A DNA stretch of 64,000 nucleotides from Streptacidiphilus rugosus AM-16 (GCF_000744655.1 NZ_JQMJ01000001.1:310001-374000), one strand, 5' to 3'. Positions 19,463-29,631 are shown, counted from the stretch's first letter. Numbers and translations: made by a program. The notes: generated by a model from the sequence alone, not told the origin.

Positions 19463-20135
19463 GCTTCGGAAGGCTGGACTTGTTGGTGTTGACCCGGACG
19501 GTGCCCTGGGGGGTGACCACGAGCATGACCGGCAGTCCGTAGCTGCCGCTGTTGTCGTACTTCTGCAGCAACGACATGTTGGCGTTGATGTCCATCACCA
19601 CGAGGTGGTAGTGCCCGCTGATCTCCGACTTGATCGAGGATTTCTTGTACAGGGCGTCGATCGTGCGGCAGTTGAAGCAGCTGGCGGTGCCGAAGTCCAG
19701 CAGCACGCTCTTCCCGTCGGCCTTCGCCTGACGGAAGGCGTCCTGGACCGCCTGGGAGGCGCTGCCCGACGGCACGTTCACCTGGGAACCGGAACCGCCT
19801 GAGCCGGAGCCGCCACCCGTGCTGGAGCCGCCCGAGCCGCCCGAGCCGGAACCTCCGCCGCTGCCCGTGTGCGAACCCCCGCTGGGCTTCTTCGGCTTCG
19901 AGGAGGGAGCGGCGGGCTTGGCGGACGCCGGCGCGGAGGCCTGCGAGGTGTTGGTCGCCGTCGAAAGGTCGCCCGTCGTGGGGGAGGCGACGTTGCCGGC
20001 GGGGACGGCGGGAACGGTCGGCTGACCGGCCGCCTTCGTGCCCGTGGGGCCGCAAGCTGCCAGGCTCGCCGCCGTCACGGCGGCGAACGCCGCGAGCGCC
20101 AGACGGCGGGCCGGCGTGGAAGTGCGCATGCTCAT
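19416..20135 (-). CDS. Thioredoxin-fold lipoprotein
   Basis: 239 aa from ATG 20135, behind GAGGTGAC. The signal peptide has lipobox SLAAC (Cys28). A long Ser/Gly/Lys/Pro linker follows to about residue 125, then a thioredoxin-like domain with CFNC (Cys153, Cys156), LLDFGTASCFNCRTIDALYK and a cis-Pro loop YGLPVMLVVTP. It should be anchored outside the membrane and act in disulfide exchange or sensing. Its CxxC is atypical (FN rather than GP). The frame continues upstream but without a signal peptide or ribosome site. Confidence 0.88.
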   Translation of the reverse strand: MSMRTSTPARRLALAAFAAVTAASLAACGPTGTKAAGQPTVPAVPAGNVASPTTGDLSTATNTSQASAPASAKPAAPSSKPKKPSGGSHTGSGGGSGSGGSGGSSTGGGSGSGGSGSQVNVPSGSASQAVQDAFRQAKADGKSVLLDFGTASCFNCRTIDALYKKSSIKSEISGHYHLVVMDINANMSLLQKYDNSGSYGLPVMLVVTPQGTVRVNTNKSSLPKLSESGFLSWLQQWAD

Positions 20136-20366
20136 GTCACCTCGATGAATCGTTCGGTAGGGCGCGCTGCCCAAGATGCGTCCCCCGGGCGCTCGAACGG
20201 CGACGAGCGCAGCGACTTGGCTGGTCAGCCAGGCGCGGACCGGGCGGGCAGCAGCGAGCATAGGCGAGCCAGCGCCTCAGAAAACGCCTGCTGACGCGTC
20301 TTTAGACATGCCTAAGAGAGCACTCAGCCGCGCCACGGGTTCCCTTGCGGCGCAGCCCAGATGACA

Positions 20367-20948
20367 TCAGCACAGGGACGCAGCAGTGTTACTCCACGTA
20401 GTCTCCCGCGTCATGGACCCCGGATCCGGAGACAGATGGGCCGTGATCTGAGAGCGATGGCCACTCCCGCAGAACGTGATCACCAAGGTTCCCGGGTCGG
20501 ACTGCTGGGTCCGCGCGGTGAAACCCGGCGCCGGCACCGCGGAGATCAGGCACACGGCGCTGGTTCCAAAGCGCACCGATGCCTGCCCGCCCTGCGAGTT
20601 GATGGTGTGCGCACCAACGCCGCCCTGGCACCCGGACCCGCCCGACCGGGGTGCCTGCGGCATCTGCGCCGCGCCTGACGTGGTCGCATGACCGTGACCC
20701 GACCCCGCGAGCGAGGCAGAGGAACGGGCGGTCCTGGCGGCCGTGGGGGAGGCCGAAGCACTGGCCGGGGGCGGCGCGGAGGCAGAAGCGGCGACCGCAT
20801 CCCCCGCCTGGGCGGTGGGAGGCACATGCGTGGTGCTCTGCACGACGAAACCGACGGCCATGAAACCGACCGTCACGGCGAGAGCGGTACACACCAGCCA
20901 AAGCAGGCTGTAGCGAAGAAGACGAGGCACCGGGGCATCATCCCCCAT
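20367..20948 (-). CDS. Membrane-anchored secreted protein divergent from two-component system
   Basis: 193 aa. It has one N-terminal span (YSLLWLVCTALAVTVGFMAV), an Ala/Ser/Pro linker and a C-terminal Cys-containing extracellular domain (GCQGGVGAHTINSQGGQASV ... LVITFCGSGHRSQI). I know no named family. The start is separated by about 17 bp from the start of the response regulator (or overlaps its promoter), so it is a likely target or partner of that system. Confidence 0.75.
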   Translation of the reverse strand: MGDDAPVPRLLRYSLLWLVCTALAVTVGFMAVGFVVQSTTHVPPTAQAGDAVAASASAPPPASASASPTAARTARSSASLAGSGHGHATTSGAAQMPQAPRSGGSGCQGGVGAHTINSQGGQASVRFGTSAVCLISAVPAPGFTARTQQSDPGTLVITFCGSGHRSQITAHLSPDPGSMTRETTWSNTAASLC

Positions 20949-20965
20949 CCGTTACGGTGTTCCCC

Positions 20966-21688
20966 ATGGCAAGCGTCCTCGTCGTCGAAGACGACCCCGC
21001 GATACGCGCCTCCCTGATCGACGTGCTCACCGAGCATGGCCACGCCGTACGCAGCGTCGGCGAGGGGTTCGGGGCCCTGCGCGAGATCACCCAGCACACC
21101 ATCGACGCCGTCGTGCTCGATCTCGGGCTGCCCGACCTCGACGGCAGCGACGCGCTGCGAATGATCCGCGGAATCTCCCGGGTGCCCGTCATCGTCGCCA
21201 CCGCGCGCGACGACGACGGTGAGATCATCCGGCTCCTCGACGCGGGCGCGGACGACTACCTGGTCAAGCCCTTCTCCGGCGGGCAACTCGCCGCCCGCCT
21301 CAACGCGGTCCTGCGGCGTTTCGGGGGCGCACTCGCAGCCGAGCCGCAAGCCTCTGGCCTGCACGAGGCGCCCCTCGCCCGCTCCGAACCCCTCGTCATC
21401 GCGGGCCTTCGCATCGACCCCCAGGCACGCAGCGTCCACCTCGACGGCGCGGAAATAAGACTGACACGCCGCGAGTTCGACCTCCTCGCGTTCCTGGCGC
21501 AGCACACCAACCAGGTCGTGTCCAAGCGCCGGATCCTCGCCGAGGTCTGGCGCGACTCCTACGTGGACGACCAGACCATCGACGTCCACCTGTCCGCGCT
21601 GCGCCGCAAACTGGGGGAGCAGGGTGCCCGGCCACGCTACCTGCAGACCGTGCGCGGCGTCGGCATCAAGATGGTGGCGCCGCATTGA
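20966..21688 (+). CDS. OmpR/PhoB-family response regulator
   Basis: 240 aa. The receiver starts SVLVVEDDPAIRASLIDVL with the phospho-acceptor Asp52 in VVLDLGLPDLDG and Lys in DDYLVKPF. The C-terminal winged helix is complete (LTRREFDLLAFLAQHTNQVV ... DVHLSALRRKLGE...YLQTVRGVG). I prefer ATG 20966 over GTG 20957 because the receiver begins right after it. The stop overlaps the kinase start (TTGA). Confidence 0.95.
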   Translation: MASVLVVEDDPAIRASLIDVLTEHGHAVRSVGEGFGALREITQHTIDAVVLDLGLPDLDGSDALRMIRGISRVPVIVATARDDDGEIIRLLDAGADDYLVKPFSGGQLAARLNAVLRRFGGALAAEPQASGLHEAPLARSEPLVIAGLRIDPQARSVHLDGAEIRLTRREFDLLAFLAQHTNQVVSKRRILAEVWRDSYVDDQTIDVHLSALRRKLGEQGARPRYLQTVRGVGIKMVAPH

Positions 21689-23094
21689 GACTCACCCTCG
21701 CCTGGGTCGCCCTCGCCGTCACCTTGATGATCACCCTCTCCTTCCTGCTGCCGCTCGGCGTGCTGATCGACACCCAGGCACGTAGCCAGCGCATCACCGC
21801 GGCGGAACAACGGGCAGCGGCCCTGGCACCCGTACTCGCCCTGACCACCGACAGCGGCCAGCTGACCACCGCCATGGACGGACTCGACTCCGACGGCACC
21901 CTCGGCGTCCGTCTCCCCGACGGCAGGCAACTCGGGCCCAGCCACGCCCCCGACACGCTCCTGACCCGCGCAGCACAGGAGCGCGAGTCCATCACCCAGA
22001 ACATCCCCGGCGGATGGGTCTACCTCCAGCCCGTCGTGCTGCCCCAGGACCGCGTCGCCGTCATCGAGGAGTACATCTCCTCGGCACAGCTGAGCAGCGG
22101 AGTCACCGAATCCTGGGGCATCATGGCGCTCCTCGCCCTCGGCCTCATCGCCGGCTCGATGCTCGTCGCCGACCGCCTCGGCGCCCAGGTCGTCCGCTCC
22201 ACCCGCCGCCTCTCCACCGCTGCCGACCACCTGGGCACCGGCGACCTGGCCACCCGCGTCGAACCCATCGGACCCCCCGAACTCAGGCGCGCCGCACTCG
22301 CGTTCAACGCCATGGCGGACCGCATCGTCGAACTGCTCGCGATCGAGCGCGAACTGGTCGCGGACCTCTCCCACCGACTGCGCACACCCATGACCGCGCT
22401 GCACCTGACGGCCGAACGCATGGGCTCCAGCACCGACGCCCAGCGGGTCACCACCGCCGTCCGCCAGCTCGAGACCGAACTCAACGCGATCATCGCCGCA
22501 GCCCGCACCCCCCTGGCCACCAGCGCCATGGGACGCGCCTTCCAGGACGTCAGGAACGCGCCCGTCGCTGCCGCAGCGACGACCCCGCAAGCCCCGGTCA
22601 GTCAGGCCGCCGAGGTCATCCGGCACCGGGCCGGCTTCTGGTCGACCCTCGCCGGCCACCAGGACCGGCCCTGCCAGGTCCTCATCACCTGCGAACCCAC
22701 CCCCGTGGCTCTCCCCGAGGACGACCTCGCCGCCGTGGTCGACGCGATGATCGGCAATGTCTTCCGGCATACGCCCCACGGAACCGCGTTCCTGATCGAG
22801 GTCGCCCGCACCGCGCACACCGTGCTGCTGACCGTCGACGACGCCGGCCCGGGCATCGCCGACGCGGAGGCCGCGCTCGCCCGCGGGACCAGCCGGGGAT
22901 CCACCGGACTCGGCCTGGACATCGCACTGCGAGCCGCGGCCGCCACCGGCGGCGACCTGCACATCACCCGGAGCGAACTGGGCGGCGCCAGGATCGCCCT
23001 CTCCCTGGGCCTGGCCACACCCGCCCCGGGCCGACGCCGCGCACGCGCCGCCGCCGGGGCCCGGCGCCTGCGCCGCGGCCGCTCCGAGCGGTAG
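21685..23094 (+). CDS. Sensor histidine kinase
   Basis: 469 aa from TTG 21685, overlapping the response regulator by 4 bp. There are two membrane spans (about 3-32 and SWGIMALLALGLIAGSMLVA at about 144-165), with a short extracytoplasmic sensor domain between them. A HAMP linker, HisKA with DLSHRLRTPM (His230) and HATPase_c (MIGNVFRHTPHG; DDAGPGIADA; STGLGLDIA) follow. The kinase phosphorylates the adjacent regulator. The signal is unknown. Confidence 0.95.
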   Translation: MRLTLAWVALAVTLMITLSFLLPLGVLIDTQARSQRITAAEQRAAALAPVLALTTDSGQLTTAMDGLDSDGTLGVRLPDGRQLGPSHAPDTLLTRAAQERESITQNIPGGWVYLQPVVLPQDRVAVIEEYISSAQLSSGVTESWGIMALLALGLIAGSMLVADRLGAQVVRSTRRLSTAADHLGTGDLATRVEPIGPPELRRAALAFNAMADRIVELLAIERELVADLSHRLRTPMTALHLTAERMGSSTDAQRVTTAVRQLETELNAIIAAARTPLATSAMGRAFQDVRNAPVAAAATTPQAPVSQAAEVIRHRAGFWSTLAGHQDRPCQVLITCEPTPVALPEDDLAAVVDAMIGNVFRHTPHGTAFLIEVARTAHTVLLTVDDAGPGIADAEAALARGTSRGSTGLGLDIALRAAAATGGDLHITRSELGGARIALSLGLATPAPGRRRARAAAGARRLRRGRSER

Positions 23095-23280
23095 CGGGAC
23101 AGCGGCACCCGTTGCACCGCGGCGTCGCCCGGCCCTTGGTACCTGCCCGACTCGCTTCCCCATAGGGCAGCCGTCCCCCCGCACGCCGGCGTGACCCTCG
23201 TCGCAGGGCCGCGGCCCCGCAGCCCGGCCCTCCGCCGCCGGACGTACCGGTCGGCGTCACCCCAGCACCCGGGAGCGCCC

Positions 23281-23592
23281 ATGCTCGAGCACCCTGTCGC
23301 CACGGCTGCTGAAGTCCGACGGCCACGGATCCTCTCCGGGCTTGGCATGGTTGCCCGCCTGTCCCGCGGACGCTCCGGCCGCAACGCCGCGGCGCGCGTG
23401 CGTGCCACGCGCGAGCAGGCCCTCGCCAACGCCGTGGACTGGGCCACCGCCTACTCCCGCCACCTCTACGGCCCCGGCCACACCCTCACCCCGGAGGACG
23501 TCCAACTGCGCGCCTGGGCCGACTTCAACCTCGACATCGGCCTGGAGGAAGCGGACGGGGCGATCAGGGAGCATGCCGCGAAGACCGCGTAA
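23281..23592 (+). CDS. Small hypothetical protein
   Basis: 103 aa from ATG 23281 (a later ATG at 23347 is possible). It is basic, with SRGRSGRNAAARVRATREQA, then a helical segment YSRHLYGPGHTLTPEDVQLR and an acidic C-terminus. I recognise no family. It is followed by a clear hairpin terminator at 23705. Confidence 0.5.
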   Translation: MLEHPVATAAEVRRPRILSGLGMVARLSRGRSGRNAAARVRATREQALANAVDWATAYSRHLYGPGHTLTPEDVQLRAWADFNLDIGLEEADGAIREHAAKTA

Positions 23593-23704
23593 GCCCGTGA
23601 CGTGACCACCCCGCCGCCAAGAGCTCGCCCCCGAGTCCTGCGGCCGGGCGGGACGGACGGGTCACACCCCGGCGCGCGGCTGCTCTGCTTCCGCGCTCAT
23701 CCAC

Positions 23705-23729
23705 AGACCGGCACGCCCTGTGCCGGTCT
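23705..23729 (+). terminator. Hairpin terminator
   Basis: AGACCGGCAC - 5-nt loop - GTGCCGGTCT: a perfect 10-bp stem about 110 bp after the small hypothetical gene, followed by a short CTCTCAT tail. The rest of 23593-24184 holds no gene I can support; from about 23940 it becomes AT-rich and includes a 12-bp match (gaatcagccctg, about 23990) to the ISAs1 end. Confidence 0.6.
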
Positions 23730-24184
23730 CTCATCCGGGCAGGGGTCACGTGCCCAGCGCCTCCAACACCTTCTCCGCCGAAGTGGCCGAGCAGGCTCTT
23801 GCGCAGGGGCAGCTCAGGGAAGGGGAACGGGGTTCTGCCGCCGTCTGGCGCCACGGGCTACTGCGCGGGCGGTCACGGCGCCGCATGCAGCGCGCCCGGG
23901 CGACAGGCCTTCGAACACTCACGAGATGGTCACAAATAGCGCGTCGATCCTGACAGGCTGCCCGCAGCCCTATGTCCCAACATTGACTATGAATCAGCCC
24001 TGCATCCGGACGAGACAAATGTCAGGCGTCACATGTCCTTGCGCACTAAAACCATTGCCCTGAAGACTTCCCTGAGCATGTCATGCAAATGCATTTCAGG
24101 TGCTAGAGTTCGAAATGGGTTTTAAGAAAACTGGGCGACGCAAATATTCATGTCTCCTTATTTTATTCAGCTAAGGCGAGAGAA

Positions 24185-25174
24185 ATGGTCTATTATTTCG
24201 CAGCACATAGCTCGGCATACCCGGTTGATGGTGAAAAAACATTCGTTCCGGCTGGCCTCTCTATTACCTGCTTCACCGACTTTGGTATGAAAGTGGACCA
24301 GACGGCAGCCATGATGTCGCTGACCAGGCTCACGCTCAAAGGGCAGTTGGCGGAATGTCAGCGGGAGACGATACCTTCCGGTGGGGAGATTGAGAACCGC
24401 ACCCTGAAGCCCTTGAGTGAACCAGAGTTCAGGCGTCTTGCGGGATCTGCCGGATCTGGCACGGAAATTCAGACCATGGGCGGTGACTGGGTTCCGCTTG
24501 GCGGAGCTGCAGGGGTGAGGCTCTGTCTAAACCCTGGCCCGGACGGATGCAAGGCGCCGTGGCACAGCTGCGGCGGAGTGTTTCACTATCTGCAGAATAA
24601 ACCGGGTGAATTGCGGTTGATCTGCTGCAGGGGAACCAGTGGGGACTCTCCTCTCGATCAGCGTATAGTCACGGATGACCCGAATAAAATAACGAACGTG
24701 GAGCTGAGTGAGGTGACAGTCCAATACCTCGATCAGATGGTGGAGTATGTGAGGGGTACGCCCTCGAAAGTTGATTTCTTTAATGGGCAATTCTGGGAAA
24801 TGCCAGAGAAGACACGGCTTCTTCTTCAATCGTACAAGGAGTTCCAAGTGTCCCAGCGGCTCTATGAGGCCGAAGCACTATATGAAGATAGCAATAAAGA
24901 TGAGATGCGTTTCTTTGAGTTTTGCACTGACAATGAAGGTGTTGGAAAGGCGATAGAGTGGGAACTGGATAATCAGCCCCAGAGCCGCCAATCCGTAACA
25001 ACCGAGTTCTATGTGCGGGGCACGGGCGGGATGCAATGTGAACCAAGTGTCCGACAGCGGGCCATGGATAAACATCCCCGGTTGGTGAGCTTGTGGAATA
25101 GCATATGGTATCCGGAGGACACCGACAGCGAGGACAGCTCCATTCCCCAGGGGGACGATTCGGATTGCGACTGA
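24185..25174 (+). CDS. Stv-like 'putative adhesin' family protein, short form
   Basis: 329 aa behind AAGGCGAG. The N-terminus MVYYFAAHSSAYPVDG then TFVPAGLSITCFTDFG matches the start of the 507-aa protein at 45420. Further matches are a WHSCGGVFHYL motif (H-x-C-x-G-hydrophobic-F) and LRLICCRG. This pattern is what I associate with 'putative adhesin (Stv)' domains. A conserved His near the N-terminus and a Cys after a late beta strand could form a caspase-like dyad, which is speculation. The C-terminus is acidic. The gene is clearly AT-richer than its surroundings, has no partner small gene, and is followed by ISAs1/IS110 debris. It has no signal peptide. Confidence 0.7.
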   Translation: MVYYFAAHSSAYPVDGEKTFVPAGLSITCFTDFGMKVDQTAAMMSLTRLTLKGQLAECQRETIPSGGEIENRTLKPLSEPEFRRLAGSAGSGTEIQTMGGDWVPLGGAAGVRLCLNPGPDGCKAPWHSCGGVFHYLQNKPGELRLICCRGTSGDSPLDQRIVTDDPNKITNVELSEVTVQYLDQMVEYVRGTPSKVDFFNGQFWEMPEKTRLLLQSYKEFQVSQRLYEAEALYEDSNKDEMRFFEFCTDNEGVGKAIEWELDNQPQSRQSVTTEFYVRGTGGMQCEPSVRQRAMDKHPRLVSLWNSIWYPEDTDSEDSSIPQGDDSDCD

Positions 25175-25404
25175 TGCCCCGTTTGGCCTCGATCTTTCGT
25201 GACGGTCCGTCGGTTCGTTCGGCGGGCCGTTTCGGTTGTTCAAGCCAGCGGTGGGCGTGGTCGCGGCCCGGCTGTCGCGTCGGGTGGGCGCCCGGGTTCC
25301 ACGGGTCCGGGTGTGGATGGCTCGTCGGGGTGGTGTGTCATTGCTGGTCAGCCGGGGTTCGGCAGGGTCTGAAGGCGTTCGAATGCGGTGGTGATGTGAC
25401 CGGG
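25175..25404. other. Unassigned spacer between island and ISAs1
   Basis: 230 bp of GC-rich sequence between the Stv-like gene and the first recognisable ISAs1 homology. I see no gene, repeat or hairpin that I can support. Confidence 0.5.
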
Positions 25405-25764
25405 GTCTGCCGGGTTCGTTTCCCGGTCTTGAGGTCGGCGCGGTGGCGGGTGATCTTCGCGGTCTGGGCGGCGTGGGGAGGTCCGGGCCGAGGTCGGTGA
25501 CGGTGAGTATGCGGGTCACCCAGGTCGCGCGGCGATCGTGCCCGGTGCCGCGCGGGTGGTGCCGGGCGGTGACCTCTCTCCAGGGTGGTTGCCGCAGCGT
25601 GCGGTGCACAGCGGGCTGGTTGGCCTTGGCCACGGGCACGTGATGGGCCTTTTTCTCCTCGACCAGGAACCGGGTGTGCGCGCGCTGGGTGTGCAGCGTA
25701 TCCGCGGTCACGACGGCCCCCTTCCAGGTCGAACGGCGCGAGGAGAGTCGCGAAGCGGGTGATC

Positions 25765-27448
25765 TAACCCGAAAGTAGGGCCATGCCATCGCGCGGCGGC
25801 CCTGCTGGCTTCGCCGGGGCCCCGTGTGGCAGTGGGTCTCAGTCGGCCGCCGTGCGCGGACTGATGGTGACGTCGTGCCCGAGGGCTTCCAACTGGCGGA
25901 TGAGCCCGCGGGTGCGGGTGGCCTTGTCCGTCAGGCGCTGGTGGTAGTCGGCCCCGAGGTCGTGGAAGCGGGCTTGGGGATCGCCCGAGGAGGTGCCAGA
26001 CGATGACGAGCATGGATCGTGCCACCGCAACCAGGGCCTTGCCGTGCCCTCGGCGTCTGACGGGTCGTTTGTAGCGGGCCCCGAGGAAGGTGTCGGTGCG
26101 TGCGGCTGCCATTGCCGCTTCACCGAGAACGGCCTTGAGCCAGGGGTTGCCCTGACCGGTGCCGCCCGGGAAGGTCTTTCCTGCCGACTGGATGGTGCGC
26201 GGTGAGAGCTTCGCCCACGAGACCAGGTGGCCCGGAGTGGGGAAGACGCTCATGTCGAGTCCGATCTCCGCGAGGATGATCTGCGCGGTGATCGCGCCGA
26301 TGCCCGGGATCTCGTCCAGCCGCTCCGCCGGAGTGAGAGCGCCACCGACCGAAGCTGGCCTCTTGGCGTCGAGGTCCGCCTGTGGCCCTGACAGCTGTGT
26401 TAGAGACGTCTCGATGTGCCGTGTCAGGTCGTCGATCTGGCTCTGCACGTGGTCGATCGCCCCAAGCAGGGTGCCCAATACATAGGCGTGGTGTTCGTCG
26501 AACCGGCCGTTGAACGCTGCGACCAGCGCAGCGTGCTTGGCTTTGAGCTTGCCCTGGGCCAGGTCGGCCAGGCGCTCAGGGGACCGCTCGCCGGCGACCA
26601 TGGCGTCCAGCATGTTCCGTGCCGAGAGTCCGAACAGGTTGGTGGCGACCGAGGAGAGCTTGATGTGCGCGTCCTCGAGCAGCTTCTCCACCCGGTGCTT
26701 GTGTCGGGTGCGTTCCTGGGAGAGTGCGGCACGCAGCCGGGTGAGGTCCCGCAGTCGGCGGATGGGTCGCTCGGGGACGAAGGATGCACGGAGCATGCCC
26801 CACTCGGCGAGCTTCGCCAGCCAGATCGCGTCGAGCTTGTCCGTCTTCGGGCGTCCCGGGACGTTCTTCACGTCGCGGGCGTTGACAAGCCGGCACTCCA
26901 GCCCGCAGGACTCCAGGAGGAAGAAGAACGGCCGCCAATACACGCCGGTCGCCTCCATGACGACCCGGGTGACGCCCAGCGCGACAAGTGCCTGGCCCAG
27001 CTCCATGATCGCCTCGGTCGTCGAGGCGACGTTCCAGGCCTCCTGCACCCGGCGCTCAGGACGCGTCGCGTGGGGCACCCGCGTGCAGACCATGCCGCTC
27101 GCCTTGGCTATGTCGATTGCCGCGACCCGTTCCACCAGCTCGGATTCGAGCTCCAACTCCTCTGCAGCCATCACCTGTTCCCCTCATCGCCGCTGACGCG
27201 GTGATGACCGCCCGGGGAGCCATGGAGGGAAGACGAGAATCTAACCCGCGTGCTCGAAGCACCAGTGCCCAGCCCCTCGGAAGCGACTCCCGGCACCAGA
27301 CTCATTACGGGCCACCAGCCCAAAGATCAGCAGCGTCGGGCAAGCGGCCACCCCACTCCATTTTCACGGCGACGCCAACGTCCGGAAGCCGGATGCAAGG
27401 ACTCATTCGTCTTGTCCGGCACCCGTAACCGCGTCACGGTTCGCCCGG
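25765..27448 (-). mobile_element. IS110-family element inserted in ISAs1, with candidate bridge-RNA region
   Basis: The insert holds an IS110 transposase gene with about 75 bp downstream (25765-25838) and about 275 bp upstream (27175-27448) of non-coding DNA. A long upstream and short downstream arm is the layout of IS110-group elements that encode a bridge RNA in the upstream arm. The upstream arm has small hairpins (GTGCTCGAAGCAC near 27250). A 10-bp direct repeat atctaacccg occurs at 25762-25771 and 27239-27248, so an alternative right end is near 27248. Exact ends are unresolved. Confidence 0.5.
25839..27174 (-). pseudogene. IS110-family transposase, frameshifted near the C-terminus
   Basis: GTG 27174 / ATG 27171 behind GGGGAACAG. 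The RuvC-like DEDD domain is present (ERVAAIDIAKASGMVCTRVP; VVMEATGVYWRPFFFLLE; GRPKTDKLDAIWLAKLAE) and so is the transposase-20 Ser domain (IPGIGAITAQIILAEIGLDM ... PGGTGQGNPWLK). After VIVWHLLG the frame is lost. Removing one G from the GGG run near 25983-25985 restores GDPQARFHDLGADYHQRLTD to the stop at 25839, matching the two C-terminal relics at 39734 and 49746. It is therefore a nearly intact gene of about 445 codons with one indel. Confidence 0.85.
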
Positions 27449-27734
27449 CGCCGGTCATCGCGGCGAGCAGGTGGGCGGCGGGCGGATCACCGTGCCGCGA
27501 GCCGCGGCTGCTGTTGCCGTCGACCGCGAGGGTGTCCGCCGCGAGCGGGTCGCCGCCGGGTGAGGTCTGCCGGGCCACCTGGGCAGACGGTGCCGATGAC
27601 CCGGCGGATCGTCGAGGTACTGGACGCGAGGCACACGCCGAGAACGCCGACGGCCCGCGCCGAGCCGGGACAGGGCGTGCTGCGGGGCTGCGGCGGCCCA
27701 CTGCCCGACCGCCCGGAAGGAACGCGCCACCAAC

Positions 27735-27777
27735 GCTCGTTTGGCTGATGGCCCACGCGAATGCCCAGCCGAGCAAC
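27735..27777. repeat. 43-bp direct repeat, left copy
   Basis: The sequence from gctcgtttggctg to ccgagcaac recurs at 30177-30219 with one mismatch in 43 bp. This left copy sits exactly where the serine recombinase loses its N-terminus. It may be the end of an IS701-type element. Confidence 0.8.
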
Positions 27778-29601
27778 TTCTACCAACTGCTGGAGCTGTG
27801 TGCGCTCTCGGGTGCCCTGCTGGCGGACACCGACGGCGTCTACGACCCCGGCGACGTCAACGACCGGATGCTGCTGGGACTCAAGGGCACGATGAGCGAG
27901 GCCGAACTCCACCTGATCAAGCAGCGCATGCAGGCCGGGAAGGTCAGCAAGGCCCGCCGCGGCGAGATCGGCTTCGCGCTACCCATGGGACACGTCCGGC
28001 GCCCCTCCGGCGAGCCGGCGCTGGACCCCGACGAGCAGATCCGCTCCACCGTGCGGCTGATCTTCGACACCTTCGCCGAGCTGGGCACCCTCAACGGCGT
28101 CCTGCGCTACCTCGTGGCGGGCGGAATCGACCTGCCGATGCGGTCCCGGTCCGGTCCGGACAGGGGCGAAGTGGTCCACTGGCGCCCCAACCGGACCACC
28201 TTGCAGTGGATGCTCCACAGCCCGATCTACGCGGGGATCTACGCCTACGGACGACGCCGGGTCGACCCGCGCCGCAAAGTCCCGGGCCACCCGGGCACCG
28301 GCAAAGTCGTCGTGGACCCCGACCAGTGGATCGTCATGATCCCCGGCGCACTCCCCGCCTACATCAGCGAGCAGACCTGGCGGGACAACCTGGCACGCCT
28401 GGCCGCCAACGCGAGCAGGGCCAACACCACCGGCACCGCCCGCCAAGGCACCGCACTGCTGTCCGGGCTGGTCTACTGCGGCCGCTGCAGCAGACGCATG
28501 AACGTGCGCTACCACGTCCGCGAAGGACAGCGTCAAGCCGACTACGCCTGCGCCCGCGAACTGACCGACTACGGCGGACGACTGTGCCAGGCCATGGCCG
28601 GCACCGGCATCGACGCCCACGTCACCGAACAGGTCCTGGCCGCGCTCGAGCCCACCGCCACCGAGGTCTCCCTGCACGCCGCCGAGCAGATCGAAGCCGA
28701 CCGCGACCGCGTGGACCGCATCTGGCGCCAGCGCCTGGAGCGGGCAGACATCGACGTCGACCGCGCCGCCCGCCGCTACCGCCTGGCCGAACCCGAGAAC
28801 CGCCTGGTCGTGCGCCAACTCGAACACGACTGGGAGCAAGCCCTCGCCGCCCAGCAGCAGCTGAGCGAGGACTACGCCCGCTTCACCGCCACCCGGCCGC
28901 CCACGCTCACCCCCGCCGAGCGCGCGCAGATCACCGCCCGCGCCGCCGACCTCCCGGCACTGTGGCACGGCGACACCACCACCATCGCCGACCGCAAGGA
29001 GATCATCCGCGCCGTCGTGGAGAAGGTCCACCTCGCCATCATCGGCGACAGCGAGCAGGTGACCTGCACCATCACCTGGGCCGGAGGACAGACCACCACC
29101 GGCACCGCCACCCGTGCGGTCGCCCGCCTGGAACAGCTCAGCTACTACCCTCAACTCCTGCACCGCACCCGGGAGCTGGCCCAGCAGGGACACCGCGCCG
29201 GAGCCATCACCAAGCGCCTGGCCTCCGAGGGCTTCCGCGCCGCCAAGGGACACGACAAGATCAGCACTCGTGCCGTCGACCGGCTCCTGGACCAGCTCGG
29301 CTTCCCAGCCAAGCGGCGCCGCCGCCCCGTCTCCCCGCCCGGGGAAGCCCCGGGGCAGGACGAGTGGTGGCTGGACGACCTCGCCGCCGAGCTCGACATG
29401 CCCGCGATCACCTTGCGAAGCTGGGCCGCCAGAGGCTGGGTCCGCGGTCGCCGCGAGTCCAGGCCGCCCCGCCGATGGATCCTCCACGCCGGCCCCGGCG
29501 AACTGGCCGCACTGCGCGAACGCCGGGCCAGGCCGCCCGGCTGGCACACCCGCCGTTACTCGCAGAACCCACCGGCCGACGACACGCCGACCACTGACTG
29601 A
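27778..29601 (+). pseudogene. Large serine recombinase lacking its catalytic N-terminus
   Basis: About 608 codons. Homology begins abruptly at FYQLLELCALSGALLADTDG, followed by DVNDRMLLGLKGTMSEAELH, the recombinase domain (RSTVRLIFDTFAELGTLNGV ... WRPNRTTLQWMLHSPIYAGI) and the zinc-ribbon domain (CGRCSRRMNVRY...CAREL). A coiled region and a C-terminal HTH (EWWLDDLAAELDMPAITLRS) close it. The N-terminal about 100-130 residues with the active-site Ser are missing, replaced by the 43-bp repeat. It cannot be an active integrase as it stands. A short relic of the same C-terminus lies at 50098-50215. Confidence 0.85.
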
Positions 29602-29631
29602 CGCTCATGTGTGCATTGAGGTTGACTCACC

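Larger units (their letters stand above)
25405..27733 (-). mobile_element. ISAs1-family transposase gene, split by an IS110 insertion
   Basis: Two separated pieces read leftward and match the ISAs1 copy at 42751-44921. The C-terminal piece is at 25405-25764 (GAVVTADTLHTQRAHTRFLV; KANQPAVHRTLRQPPW). The N-terminal piece is at about 27449-27733 (ARSFRAVGQWAAAAPQHALS). In the other copy these sequences are contiguous at about 43455, so about 1.68 kb was inserted at 25765. Both outer ends are also lost: the 3' end at about 25405 and the 5' end at about 27733. Confidence 0.8.

Noticed and set aside
24185-25174. Calling the Stv-like protein a surface adhesin
   Set aside because: No signal peptide, lipobox or membrane span is visible, so the family label is kept only as a name.
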